Shown here piece after piece: positions 56,328-64,000 of a DNA stretch of 64,000 nucleotides. This DNA is from Novosphingobium terrae (GTDB lineage Bacteria > Pseudomonadota > Alphaproteobacteria > Sphingomonadales > Sphingomonadaceae). Both the position numbers and the translations under genes were made by a program. The stretch covers positions 2,046,001-2,110,000 of the forward strand of contig NZ_JABVZR010000001.1 in assembly GCF_017163935.1 (NCBI RefSeq), written 5' to 3'. Below the pieces are notes generated by a model. That model saw only the letters and a list, made by a program, of their open reading frames with translations. It made no database searches and was not told the origin of the DNA. The first letter of the stretch is position 1. Each line of letters opens with the position of its first letter.

Positions 56328-56851
56328 GGCTGCTGCGCTGCCCCAAGCGGCAGGATGAAGCAAGAGGGCGCATGGAAATCGGGCTGGCCCGAGGCATGGG
56401 CCAGCGCCCAATAGCTTTTATGGCCGCCTTCTTCCTCGATCACGGCGGTCAGGCTGGCGTGGGAAGCGCCCTGCAAAAGATTGCCGGGCAAAGTGACCGT
56501 CAAAGCGAAATCCTCGGCCACCGCAACATCCATCTGCGGCGCCTCCAGAGGCAAAGCCTTCATCCCGCTGCGGTAACCATCAAAACCGTAGGACGCCCAA
56601 TGGCCCGAGGGCGAGAAATTGAACTCGCGATAACCATGGGTGTCATCCAGAAACAGCTCGAAACAGCTGGTCTTCCACAGGCCGTCGGTATGGGCGGGCT
56701 GATCCACCAGCGCCGGGATCACCAAACGCCCAGCCCCCTCCACATGCCAGCTCAGGATCAGGGCGCCCTCGCCCTCCGCCCATGTCACATGCACCGCCCT
56801 CACCCCCAGCGCGGGCGTATCGGGATGACAGATCAGGCTATACGTTCCCAA
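56324..56851 (-). CDS. DOMON-like domain protein
   Basis: A 175-residue, beta-rich protein with the DOMON-like pattern (GLWKTSCFELFLDD, YREFNFSPSGHWASYGFDGY, GYRSGMKALPLEAP). DOMON-type domains bind haem or sugars. No signal peptide is apparent. It is translationally coupled to the NamZ-like gene, so it may assist sugar or muropeptide handling; this is inference. The family is common and uncharacterised in alphaproteobacteria. Confidence 0.75.
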   Translation of the reverse strand: MGTYSLICHPDTPALGVRAVHVTWAEGEGALILSWHVEGAGRLVIPALVDQPAHTDGLWKTSCFELFLDDTHGYREFNFSPSGHWASYGFDGYRSGMKALPLEAPQMDVAVAEDFALTVTLPGNLLQGASHASLTAVIEEEGGHKSYWALAHASGQPDFHAPSCFILPLGAAQQP

Positions 56852-56897
56852 GCGCGTTTCTCCATGCTAGGCGCAGCCCCTTACTCAAGAGGGTATC

Positions 56898-58127
56898 ATG
56901 ACCGAATACAAGTCCGACCTGCTGCGCCTGCTCTCCGAGCGAGGCTATGTCCACCAGATGACCGACGCGCACGCGCTCGACGCGCTGGCGCAAAAGCAGA
57001 TCGTGACGGGCTATATCGGCTTCGATCCCACGGCGGCATCGCTGCATGTGGGGTCGCTGGTGCAGATCATGCTGCTGCGCCGCATGCAGCAGGCCGGTCA
57101 CAAGCCCATCGTGCTGATGGGCGGCGGCACCGGCAAGATCGGCGACCCCAGCTTCAAGGATGAAGCGCGCAAGCTGATGACCGACGAGATCATCGCGAAC
57201 AATGTCGCCTCGATCCGCCGCATCTTCGAGAAATTCCTGACCTTCGGCGATGGCCCGACCGACGCCATCATGGTCGACAATGCCGAATGGCTGGATCAGC
57301 TTGGCTATATCTCCTTCCTTCGCGAGGTGGGCCAGCATTTCAGCGTCAACCGCATGCTCAGCTTCGATTCGGTGAAGCTGCGCCTGGACCGTGAACAGTC
57401 GCTCAGCTTCCTCGAATTCAACTATATGATCCTGCAGGGCTACGATTTCCGCGAGCTGGCCAAGCGTTTCGATTGCCGCCTGCAGATGGGCGGCTCGGAC
57501 CAGTGGGGCAACATCGTCAACGGCATCGAGCTGGCCCGCCGCATGGACGGCAAGGAAGTCTTCGGCGTCACCACCCCGCTGCTGACCACCGCCGATGGCC
57601 AGAAGATGGGCAAGAGCCTGAACGGCGCGGTGTGGCTGAACGAAGACGCCCTGCCCGCTTATGATTTCTGGCAATACTGGCGCAATGTCGATGACCGTGA
57701 CGTGGGCCGTTTCCTGCGCCTCTTCACCGATCTGCCGCTGGACGAGATCGCCCGTCTGGAAGCCCTGCCCGGCAACCAGATCAACGATGCCAAGGTGATC
57801 CTCGCCAATGAGGTCACGGCGCTGGCACGCGGCCCCGAAGCCGCTGCCGCTGCTCAGGCGACCGCTGCAGCCACCTTCGCCGGTGGCGGCCTTGGCGCCG
57901 ACCTGCCGACCTTCACTGTGCCCGCCGAGGGCATCACCATCACCGACGCGCTGGTCGGCATCGGTTTCGCCGCAAGCCGTGGCGAAGCCAAGCGACTCAT
58001 CGCCGGTGGCGGCGCGCGACTCGACGGCGAATCGGTTTCAGACGAGACACAGCTTGTTAACCTGTCTTCTGGGGAAGTGCGGATTTCCGCGGGCAAGAAG
58101 AAGCACGGGATTCTGAAACCGGCGTAA
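56898..58127 (+). CDS. tyrS: Tyrosyl-tRNA synthetase
   Basis: Charges tRNA-Tyr, 409 residues. The class I signatures are HVGSL (HIGH type) in [16 protein letters not shown] and KMGKS (KMSKS type) in [14 protein letters not shown]. The tyrosine pocket includes [14 protein letters not shown] and the [16 protein letters not shown] motif. A C-terminal S4 RNA-binding domain ([32 protein letters not shown]) is complete. Confidence 0.97.
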   Translation: MTEYKSDLLRLLSERGYVHQMTDAHALDALAQKQIVTGYIGFDPTAASLHVGSLVQIMLLRRMQQAGHKPIVLMGGGTGKIGDPSFKDEARKLMTDEIIANNVASIRRIFEKFLTFGDGPTDAIMVDNAEWLDQLGYISFLREVGQHFSVNRMLSFDSVKLRLDREQSLSFLEFNYMILQGYDFRELAKRFDCRLQMGGSDQWGNIVNGIELARRMDGKEVFGVTTPLLTTADGQKMGKSLNGAVWLNEDALPAYDFWQYWRNVDDRDVGRFLRLFTDLPLDEIARLEALPGNQINDAKVILANEVTALARGPEAAAAAQATAAATFAGGGLGADLPTFTVPAEGITITDALVGIGFAASRGEAKRLIAGGGARLDGESVSDETQLVNLSSGEVRISAGKKKHGILKPA

Positions 58128-58228
58128 ACGTGCCGCCTATGCGGCAAACCGGTGCCGGTTTTACCAAATCTTGGGGCTTGTGGGGGATAATGCCCCCACA
58201 TCATCTCCAGGATAAGGAAAAACGGAAA

Positions 58229-58591
58229 ATGGTTGGCGGAGCGCAGCTATCGGTCACAGAATTGCGGCGTTCGGCGCGCCACCCGGTCAGCCATCGGGTG
58301 ATGGGCGAACATCGCAGCCTTGGCGATCTTTCGCTGCATATCGCGAACATCTCGGCCCATGGCTTCATGGCGACGGGGGAAGTTCCCCTAACGCGCGGCG
58401 AGCGCGTGGTGATCCGTCTGCCCAAGGTGGGCCGCATCGAGGCCCATCTGATCTGGGCCACCGAGGACCGCGCCGGCTTCCAGTTCGAGCGCATCATCCG
58501 CCTCGACGATTTCACGGCGCTGATCGATGCGATCTCGCCCAGCCCGCGCGGCCGTCGCGGCACGCCTTTGCCGCCGCCGCCTCTGCGTTAA
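58229..58591 (+). CDS. PilZ-domain protein
   Basis: A 120-residue protein, start at 58229 after AAGGAAAAACGG. The PilZ signatures are RRSARHPVSHRV near the N-terminus (RxxxR-like) and ANISAHGFMA (the D/NxSxxG box). Such proteins bind cyclic di-GMP and alter motility or envelope functions. The first motif is not the exact RxxxR of the best ligand binders, so binding should be tested. The C-terminus is basic and Pro-rich. Confidence 0.82.
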   Translation: MVGGAQLSVTELRRSARHPVSHRVMGEHRSLGDLSLHIANISAHGFMATGEVPLTRGERVVIRLPKVGRIEAHLIWATEDRAGFQFERIIRLDDFTALIDAISPSPRGRRGTPLPPPPLR

Positions 58592-58689
58592 CCATCCGAG
58601 GATCAAGGCAGGACCAAAGCAAGACCAAAGCCTTGGGCGCTTTAGCAAGCCCTTGGCAAAGCGGCTTTGGCCTGCCATGCGGTTGGCTT

Positions 58690-59949
58690 GTGACTGATCA
58701 GCCCCGCTCGCCCGCCCATATTCCTGATTATCGCCGCTTCTGGCTGACGCGCTTCTGCAGTTGGCTGGCCGGTGGCGGTATGGCGGTGATCATCGGCTAT
58801 CAGCTGTATGATGTGGCCCGGCAGGACTATCATATGTCCATCGCCAAGGCCTCGTTCCAGCTGGGCATCATGGGCTTTTGCCAGTTCGTGCCGATGTTTC
58901 TGCTCTCGCCCGTGGCGGGAGTGATCGCCGACCGATTCGACAAGCGCAATGTCGGGCTGATGTCGATCGCGGTGGATCTGGTGGTGGCCGCATCGCTCTG
59001 GGCCGCAACGGGCCTTCATGCGCTGAGCCTGCCCCTGCTGTTCGGGCTGGGCGCATTGCATGGACTGGCCCGCGTGTTCATCGGGCCGTCGATCGGCTCG
59101 ATGGCGCCTTTGCTGGTGCCACCCGCCCTGCTGCCGCGCGCGGTGGCCATGAACTCCATGGCGATGCAACTGGCGACGATCATTGGCCCGGCAGGCGCAG
59201 GCCTGCTTTTCGCCGTGCATCCCACGGCTCCTTACATGGGCGCCGTGATCCTGCTGGCCATCGGCTTTCTGAGCATGGCCGGTCTGCGCCGCCTGCCGCC
59301 GCATGCAGGCAGCCGCGACCAGCATCCCATCCGCCAGATCGCCGAGGGCTTCACCTTCGTCTGGAACAACCGCTTTCTGCTCGGCTGCATCACGCTGGAC
59401 CTGTTCGCTGTGCTGTTCGGCGGCGCCACCGCCCTGCTGCCGGTCTTTGCCCGCGATATCCTCCACGCCGGGCCCGAGGGACTGGGCCAGATGCGCGCGG
59501 CGACCGCCGTGGGCGCCTCGCTGATGGGCATCGTGCTGACGGCGCGCCCGATCTCGCAGAATGTCGGGGTGAAGATGCTGGTGGCCGTCGGCGTGTTCGG
59601 CGCCATCACCGTGGCCTTCGGGCTTTCCACCAATTACTTTCTGTCGCTTGGGCTTCTGGCAGTGCTGGGCGCGGCGGATATGATCTCGGTCTTTGTGCGC
59701 AGCACGCTGGTGCAGCTGCATACGCCCGATGAAATGCGCGGACGGCTGAGCGCCATTTCAGGCCTCGCCATTTCCGCATCGAATGAACTTGGCGAGATGG
59801 AGTCGGGGCTCGCCGCCGCGCTGTTGGGGGCAACAGGCGCGGTGGTGATGGGGGGCATCGGCGCCATGGCGATCACCGTGCTCTGGGCGGTGTTCTTCCC
59901 GCAAATCCGCCGCGCGCGGACCTTTTCCCCCCACCTTGAACAAGGTTGA
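58690..59949 (+). CDS. MFS transporter (EntS-like group)
   Basis: A 419-residue 12-helix transporter from a GTG at 58690 (VTDQPRSPAHIPDYRRFWL). Landmarks are GVIADRFDKRNVGLMSIAVD, FIGPSIGSMAPLLVPPALLP, and PEGLGQMRAATAVGASLMGI. The group includes enterobactin exporter EntS and macrolide or drug exporters. The substrate is unknown. The start is uncertain because no strong ribosome-binding site is seen. Confidence 0.85.
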   Translation: MTDQPRSPAHIPDYRRFWLTRFCSWLAGGGMAVIIGYQLYDVARQDYHMSIAKASFQLGIMGFCQFVPMFLLSPVAGVIADRFDKRNVGLMSIAVDLVVAASLWAATGLHALSLPLLFGLGALHGLARVFIGPSIGSMAPLLVPPALLPRAVAMNSMAMQLATIIGPAGAGLLFAVHPTAPYMGAVILLAIGFLSMAGLRRLPPHAGSRDQHPIRQIAEGFTFVWNNRFLLGCITLDLFAVLFGGATALLPVFARDILHAGPEGLGQMRAATAVGASLMGIVLTARPISQNVGVKMLVAVGVFGAITVAFGLSTNYFLSLGLLAVLGAADMISVFVRSTLVQLHTPDEMRGRLSAISGLAISASNELGEMESGLAAALLGATGAVVMGGIGAMAITVLWAVFFPQIRRARTFSPHLEQG

Positions 59950-59954
59950 CCCGT

Positions 59955-60671
59955 ATGAGCATCCCCCTGATCCCTCACACCTATCACGATGGCGACAAGG
60001 AACTGACCGGCCACCTCGGCAAGCCCGAGGGCACGCCGCGCGGGCTCATCATCGTCTATCCCAACATCGCCAATATGAATGCCGCTGTCGCCGCGCGCGC
60101 CAGCCAGCTGGCAGCTGACGGCTATCTGGTACTGGTTGCCGATTTCTATGGCGAGCCGGTGAAGGATTTCGCCTCATCCCATCCGATGGGCAATGCGCTG
60201 CGCGCCGATGTCGATGTCTATCGCGCCCGCGTGCGCGCTGCTCTGGCTGCCGGGCGCGCGCTGGATGGTGCCGAAGGCCTGACCGCCGCCGTGATCGGCT
60301 ATTGCATGGGGGGCCAGGCCGTTCTGGAACTGGCGCGCGAGGGCGGTGAGATCGCCGCTGCCGTCAGCTATCACGGCCTGCTCACCACCGACCGCCCGGC
60401 CGAGGCTGGCGCCATCAAGGCCAAGATCCTGGTCTGCCACGGCGATGCCGACCCGCTGGCCACCCGCGAGCAGGTCTCTGCTTTCTGGGAGGAAATGGAC
60501 CAGGCCGGAGCCGATTGGCACTTCCACGCTTACGGCAAGGTCAAGCACGGCTTCACCGACCCGGACAGCGACAATCGCGGCAATCCGGCCGTGCTGGGTT
60601 ACGATGCGGCGGCGGACCGCGCCAGCTGGGCGGCCACCACCGATCTGTTCGACTCGATCTTCAAGAAGTGA
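59955..60671 (+). CDS. Dienelactone hydrolase family protein
   Basis: A 238-residue alpha/beta hydrolase. The nucleophile is Cys in YCMGGQAVLELA, with Asp in CHGDADPL and His in KVKHGFTDPD completing the C-D-H triad of dienelactone hydrolases. Those enzymes open dienelactones in chloroaromatic breakdown, but many relatives act on unrelated esters. No aromatic-pathway gene is adjacent. The gene follows the MFS stop by only five bases, so they form an operon. Confidence 0.9.
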   Translation: MSIPLIPHTYHDGDKELTGHLGKPEGTPRGLIIVYPNIANMNAAVAARASQLAADGYLVLVADFYGEPVKDFASSHPMGNALRADVDVYRARVRAALAAGRALDGAEGLTAAVIGYCMGGQAVLELAREGGEIAAAVSYHGLLTTDRPAEAGAIKAKILVCHGDADPLATREQVSAFWEEMDQAGADWHFHAYGKVKHGFTDPDSDNRGNPAVLGYDAAADRASWAATTDLFDSIFKK

Positions 60672-60672
60672 G

Positions 60673-61050
60673 TTATTCGGCGACGGGCACCAGCCCGTCG
60701 CCATCCAGCTTGCGATAGAAGCAGCTGACAGCGCCGGTATGGCAGGCCGGCCCGGCAGGCGTCACGATCATCACCAAAGCGTCCTGATCGCAATCGACGC
60801 GGATTTCCTGCACCCGCAACACATGGCCCGATGTCTCGCCCTTCATCCACTGACGTCCGCGTGAGCGGGAGTAGAAATGGGCCAGACCGGTCTCACGCGT
60901 CTGATCGATCGCTTCCTGGTTCATGAAGGCGACCATCAGGATCTCACGGCTGAGCGAATCAACCGCAATGGCGGTGATCAGACCCTTGTCATCAAACCGT
61001 GGTAAAAACGTGCTACCCTTTTCGCGTTGCTCGGCATCGGCGCCTGTCAT
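60673..61050 (-). CDS. hisI: Phosphoribosyl-AMP cyclohydrolase
   Basis: Opens the purine ring of phosphoribosyl-AMP in histidine biosynthesis, 125 residues. AAGGAAG precedes the ATG at 61050. Landmarks are LMVAFMNQEAIDQTRETGLA, HFYSRSRGRQWMKGETSGHV and the zinc/magnesium region VDCDQDALVMIVTPAGPACH. It is monofunctional: there is no fused HisE domain. It lies away from other his genes. Confidence 0.95.
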   Translation of the reverse strand: MTGADAEQREKGSTFLPRFDDKGLITAIAVDSLSREILMVAFMNQEAIDQTRETGLAHFYSRSRGRQWMKGETSGHVLRVQEIRVDCDQDALVMIVTPAGPACHTGAVSCFYRKLDGDGLVPVAE

Positions 61051-61319
61051 CTTTGTATCTTCCTTGTTCTGCGGCAGCGCATGCCAGTCCTTTGTTGCAG
61101 GATAACCACATATGGGGGCCAAAATCCACACGAAGCGGACGCGCCTCTTTATCTTTGTCCGATTTGGGCCGATCACACTCTCACGGCCTTGAGGGAGGCC
61201 GAACACCGACAGGTGCCATCATCCGCTGAGGAATTTGAGGGAATTCCACGCAGATGACGTCAAGCGCCACGGTTCAGGGAAAATGATCGCATAGCGGTCG
61301 CATGAGTGTCGCTTTGCGG
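61051..61319. other. Intergenic region upstream of hisI
   Basis: This first half of the 488-base gap between hisI and comF has no gene. It must hold the hisI promoter. Short repeats GGAATTTGAGGGAATTCC near 61229 are visible. No convincing promoter box stands out. Confidence 0.4.
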
Positions 61320-61535
61320 CGGATGATCGAGACTGCCAGGCAGCCGATCATCTCCGTCGCCGGGAGACAGAAGACAGATCAGGCGTAACGACGTGGAACA
61401 GGGGCCATTGTCGTTATCAGCGCAAGGATTGTGTTGAACCGGTGGCAAGGGGCCGGTTTGCTGATCCGCCAGTCGCCGCCTCATGTTTCGTCACGTGAGC
61501 GCCCGAGGATCAACCTCGGGCGCTTTCGTGTTTTC
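61320..61535 (+). ncRNA. Candidate structured small RNA with intrinsic terminator
   Basis: Plus-strand segment with four consecutive hairpins and no gene. Hairpin A: GATGATCG (61322-61329) with CGATCATC (61345-61352). Hairpin B: TAACGAC (61386-61392) with GTCGTTA (61410-61416). Hairpin C: AACCGG (61437-61442) with CCGGTT (61453-61458). The terminator stem is listed separately at 61498-61534. No plus-strand gene precedes the terminator for over 800 bases, so it must end an unannotated transcript. The 5' end is unknown. Confidence 0.45.
61498..61534 (+). terminator. Intrinsic terminator on the plus strand before comF
   Basis: AGCGCCCGAGG (61498-61508) and CCTCGGGCGCT (61514-61524) form a perfect 11-bp stem with loop ATCAA, followed by TTTCGTGTTTT. 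On the minus strand no T-run follows, so it acts on plus-strand transcription. Confidence 0.8.
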
Positions 61536-61538
61536 AGG

Positions 61539-62258
61539 CTAAATGACGCGGGCAAAACAGGCGATTCGCACCGCGCGCGCGCCAGCGGCCAGCAGCGCGT
61601 CGACACAGGCATCGCTGGTGGCGCCGCTGGTCAGCACATCATCCACCAGCAACACGGAGCGATCCTGCAGCAAGCGGCGGGGATGCGCTGTGATCGCCCC
61701 CTGCAGCGCCTGAGCCCGCTCGGCCCGGTCCAGCCCGCCCAGCGAGGGGGTGCGGCGGCGGCGGATCAGCGCATCGACCATCAGCCTTCCCCCCGTCAGC
61801 CGCGCCAATTCGCGCGCCAGCAAGGCAGACTGATTGTAGCCGCGCCGCCAGAGCCGCCAGCGATGCAGCGGCACCGGCACCAGCGCCCAATGCGCGAGAT
61901 TGCGTTCCGGCAGGCGGGTGGCGATCATGCGCGCCATCATCGCGGCGAGCGCGATCTGGCGGCCATGCTTCAGCCGCAGCACCAGTTGCCGCGAGACCGC
62001 ATCGTAACAGGTGGCGGCCACGATCCCGCCATGGCGTGGCGGCGCGGTGACGCAGCTTTCGCAGCGTGGCGGCCCTTCCGGCGAGATCGGCGTAGAACAC
62101 AGATCGCAAGAAGGATCGCCCGGAAAGCTGAGTTGCCCCCAGCAAGCGCCGCACAAGCCATCATGCCCCGCCAGCATCCCCCCGCAGAGCGGACAGCGCG
62201 GCGGGAAGACCGCATCGATCAGCGGCGCCAGCGCCTGTCTCGGTGCCAAGGAAGCCAT
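61539..62258 (-). CDS. ComF-family phosphoribosyltransferase-like protein
   Basis: A 239-residue protein of the ComF/GntX group. The N-terminal zinc ribbons have CPLCGG, CGACW, CDLC and CESC. The C-terminal phosphoribosyltransferase fold has VPVPLHRWRLWRRGYNQSAL and the PRPP motif VLLVDDVLTSGAT. Related proteins take part in DNA uptake during competence; whether this organism is competent is not shown. Acts in the cytoplasm. Confidence 0.9.
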   Translation of the reverse strand: MASLAPRQALAPLIDAVFPPRCPLCGGMLAGHDGLCGACWGQLSFPGDPSCDLCSTPISPEGPPRCESCVTAPPRHGGIVAATCYDAVSRQLVLRLKHGRQIALAAMMARMIATRLPERNLAHWALVPVPLHRWRLWRRGYNQSALLARELARLTGGRLMVDALIRRRRTPSLGGLDRAERAQALQGAITAHPRRLLQDRSVLLVDDVLTSGATSDACVDALLAAGARAVRIACFARVI

Positions 62259-62331
62259 GGCGTGATGCTAACGCGCCGCTCCGCATGCGCAAGCCTTGCG
62301 CTGACGCGCTGCGCGCGGCAGGGAGGCGAGC

Positions 62332-63120
62332 ATGAGTTCCGCCAGCCAGCCCCCCGCCCCGCCCAAGATCTTTTCCGCGCGCCGTCGCGCCGCCGTGCGC
62401 CAGCGCATGCAGGCTTTGCAAAGCCGCGCTGATGCCGCCCGCTGGCTGGCCGACGATCGGGTGGAGGATGTGCTGGATCGCCTCGCTTTCCTGCGCCACC
62501 AGCCCGGGCGGGCTCTGGTGATGGGGGATGATGGCGGCGCGCTGGCCCCGGCTCTTATCGCACAGGGTGTGGATGTCACACAGGCCGATGTGTCGGCACG
62601 CGAGGGTGTGCTGGGGCTTGACGAGGAAGCCCCCTGGCCGGTGAACGGTTTCGATCTGGTCGTGAGCCTTGGCACGCTCGATACGGTGAACGATTTGCCG
62701 GGGGCCCTGATCCATATGCGCCATGCGCTGGCCCCGGGCGGGCTGGCGCTGATCAGCATGATGGCGGCGGGTAGCCTGCCGGTGCTGCGGTCGATCATGC
62801 TGGCTGCCGATGGGGATCGGCCTGCCGCGCGGATGCATCCCGCTGTCGATGTGCGCAGCGGCGCGCAATTGCTGCAAAGGGTGGGGCTGGCCAATCCCGT
62901 CGCCGATGCGCGCGGGCTGGATGTGCGGTTCGGCTCGCTGGGCGCTTTGGTTGGCGATCTGCGGGCTCAGGGGCTGGGCGCGGTGCTCAACGACACGGCG
63001 CCAGTTCTGGGCAAGCAGGCCTATGCCCGCGCTCAGGCAGCCTTTGCCGAGGCTGCCGATGAGGCAGGCCGCGTCACCGAGCATTTCGAGATTTTGACGC
63101 TTTCGGGCTGGCGCGCCTAG
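62332..63120 (+). CDS. SAM-dependent methyltransferase, NDUFAF5-like
   Basis: A 262-residue methyltransferase-fold protein that resembles mitochondrial NDUFAF5, an assembly factor that hydroxylates an arginine of complex I subunit NDUFS7. Motifs include PPKIFSARRRAAVRQRMQAL at the start, ALVMGDDGGALAPALIAQGV in place of the usual glycine-rich SAM loop, and NGFDLVVSLGTLDTVNDLPG. The SAM loop is degenerate relative to a normal ExGxGxG. A role in complex I biogenesis is inferred from the family. Confidence 0.82.
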   Translation: MSSASQPPAPPKIFSARRRAAVRQRMQALQSRADAARWLADDRVEDVLDRLAFLRHQPGRALVMGDDGGALAPALIAQGVDVTQADVSAREGVLGLDEEAPWPVNGFDLVVSLGTLDTVNDLPGALIHMRHALAPGGLALISMMAAGSLPVLRSIMLAADGDRPAARMHPAVDVRSGAQLLQRVGLANPVADARGLDVRFGSLGALVGDLRAQGLGAVLNDTAPVLGKQAYARAQAAFAEAADEAGRVTEHFEILTLSGWRA

Positions 63121-63141
63121 CGCGTGGGCGGGCTGGCGGCC

Positions 63142-64000
63142 CTAAGCCTTTAGCGCGGCCTGAGCCGCCGCCAGCCTCGCCACCGGCACGCGGTAGGGCG
63201 AGGCCGAAACGTAATCGAGCCTCTGCGCCAGGCAGAAAGCGATGGAGGCCGGATCGGCGCCATGTTCGCCGCACAGCCCCAAGTCCAGCGAAGGGTTGGC
63301 CTGGCGTCCCCTGTCCCGCGCCAGAGTGATCAGCGCGCCGACGCCCGCTTCATCCAGCGTGATAAAGGGGTCTGCCCCATAGATGCCGCGATCCACATAG
63401 CGGCCCATATAGCGCGCGGCATCATCACGCCCCATGCCCAGCGTGGTCTGGGTGAGGTCATTGCTGCCGAAGGAGAAAAACTCAGCCTCGCCCGCCAGCT
63501 CGCCTGCCATCAACGCAGCGCGGGGGACCTCGATCATGGCGCCCATCCGCCATGACAGCGTGATGCCCTTTTCAGCGAAAACCGCCTGTGCCGTTTCTTG
63601 CAATTGGCTCCGCACTTGCTCCAGCTCCGCCGCTGTCGTCACCAGCGGCACCATCACTTCGAGCTGCACCGGATCATCGGCGCCTGTGGTTTCGCAAGCC
63701 GCCTCGAACAGGGCGCGGGCCTGCATGGCGTAGAGTTCGGGATAGGCCAGCCCCAGACGGCATCCACGCAGCCCGAGCAGCGGATTGAACTCAAGCATCC
63801 CGCCCACCACGCGGCGCAATTTGTCGAGACTGAGCCCGATGCTTTCGGCCAGAGACGCCATATCCGCATCGCTTTCGGGCAAAAACCCGTGCAGCGGCAG
63901 ATCCAGCAGGCGGATCGCAATGGGCAATCCGGCCATACCCTCGAAGATCGCGCGGAAATCCTCACGCTGCCAGTCAAGCAGCCGATCCAGAGCCTCCTGC
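63142..64000 (-). CDS. ppdK: Pyruvate, phosphate dikinase, C-terminal part (5' end outside window)
   Basis: Interconverts pyruvate and phosphoenolpyruvate with ATP and phosphate. The window holds the last 286 codons, which form the PEP/pyruvate-binding barrel; the frame stays open beyond 64000. Visible motifs are REDFRAIFEGMAGLPIAIRL, RLLDLPLHGFLPE, MIEVPRAALMAGELA, FFSFGSNDLTQTTLGMGRDD and the catalytic Cys in GLCGEHGADP. The ATP and phosphohistidine domains lie outside. Confidence 0.95.
   Translation of the reverse strand, partial: QEALDRLLDWQREDFRAIFEGMAGLPIAIRLLDLPLHGFLPESDADMASLAESIGLSLDKLRRVVGGMLEFNPLLGLRGCRLGLAYPELYAMQARALFEAACETTGADDPVQLEVMVPLVTTAAELEQVRSQLQETAQAVFAEKGITLSWRMGAMIEVPRAALMAGELAGEAEFFSFGSNDLTQTTLGMGRDDAARYMGRYVDRGIYGADPFITLDEAGVGALITLARDRGRQANPSLDLGLCGEHGADPASIAFCLAQRLDYVSASPYRVPVARLAAAQAALKA

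Noticed and set aside
60923..61257. Short plus-strand open frames opposite hisI and in its upstream region
   Set aside because: No ribosome-binding sites, atypical composition and overlap with hisI; the plus-strand signal further on looks like RNA structure rather than coding.

Overview
The window reads as chromosomal DNA of a GC-rich alphaproteobacterium, most likely a member of the Sphingomonadales close to Novosphingobium or Sphingomonas. The evidence is the consistently high-GC codon use, a TonB-dependent receptor of the sphingomonad type, an adenosylcobalamin-dependent ribonucleotide reductase, PhaR, an NDUFAF5-like methyltransferase, and the dnaJ-radA-cvpA and rsmI-yraN-gshB gene orders. 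All calls come from reading the sequence; no database search was run. I saw no phage, transposase, CRISPR array, rRNA or tRNA.

Layout. 1-2443: two tandem type-B carboxylesterases, the first cut by the window edge. 2626-6885: class II (B12) ribonucleotide reductase and a LysR regulator with two DNA-binding domains in tandem. 7166-16966: a small secreted protein, a membrane GGDEF cyclase, an MHYT-PAS-GGDEF-EAL protein, an MscS channel, a sodium/proton antiporter, a TRIC-like channel and a secreted FKBP isomerase. 16995-22410: a LysR regulator divergent from an aldehyde dehydrogenase, then a large winged-helix/NTPase/TPR regulator. 22415-32555: a cluster that fits quinate/shikimate use. It holds a membrane PQQ dehydrogenase, a TetR regulator, a small cytochrome c, an ACS-type MFS transporter, a TonB receptor and a QsuD-like quinate/shikimate dehydrogenase. 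Three of its promoter regions share a candidate operator.

32626-44692 is mostly a minus-strand housekeeping block: proS, phaR, alr, an IscU-like protein, cvpA, radA, dnaJ, dnaK, a glycine-zipper lipoprotein, grpE and hrcA, with a PCuAC copper chaperone on the plus strand. 44835-48318 is a plus-strand run rph-rdgB-hemW-xer recombinase. 48518-50748 is the minus-strand operon rsmI-yraN-gshB, divergent from an LpoA-like lipoprotein and parE. 54347-64000 carries a YeaQ-type membrane protein, a GFA-family protein, coupled NamZ-like and DOMON-like genes, tyrS, a PilZ protein, an MFS transporter, a dienelactone hydrolase, hisI, comF, an NDUFAF5-like methyltransferase and the C-terminal part of pyruvate phosphate dikinase.

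The strongest unexplained structure is a dispersed intergenic repeat in three copies (about 42462-42738, 48316-48517, 54091-54281). Each copy is bounded by two GC-rich hairpins that are roughly inverted copies of one another, and paired base changes between copies preserve the stems. Second is the candidate quinate/shikimate regulon with its shared operator. Third is a multi-hairpin plus-strand segment ending in an intrinsic terminator at 61320-61535 that no gene explains and that may be a small RNA.
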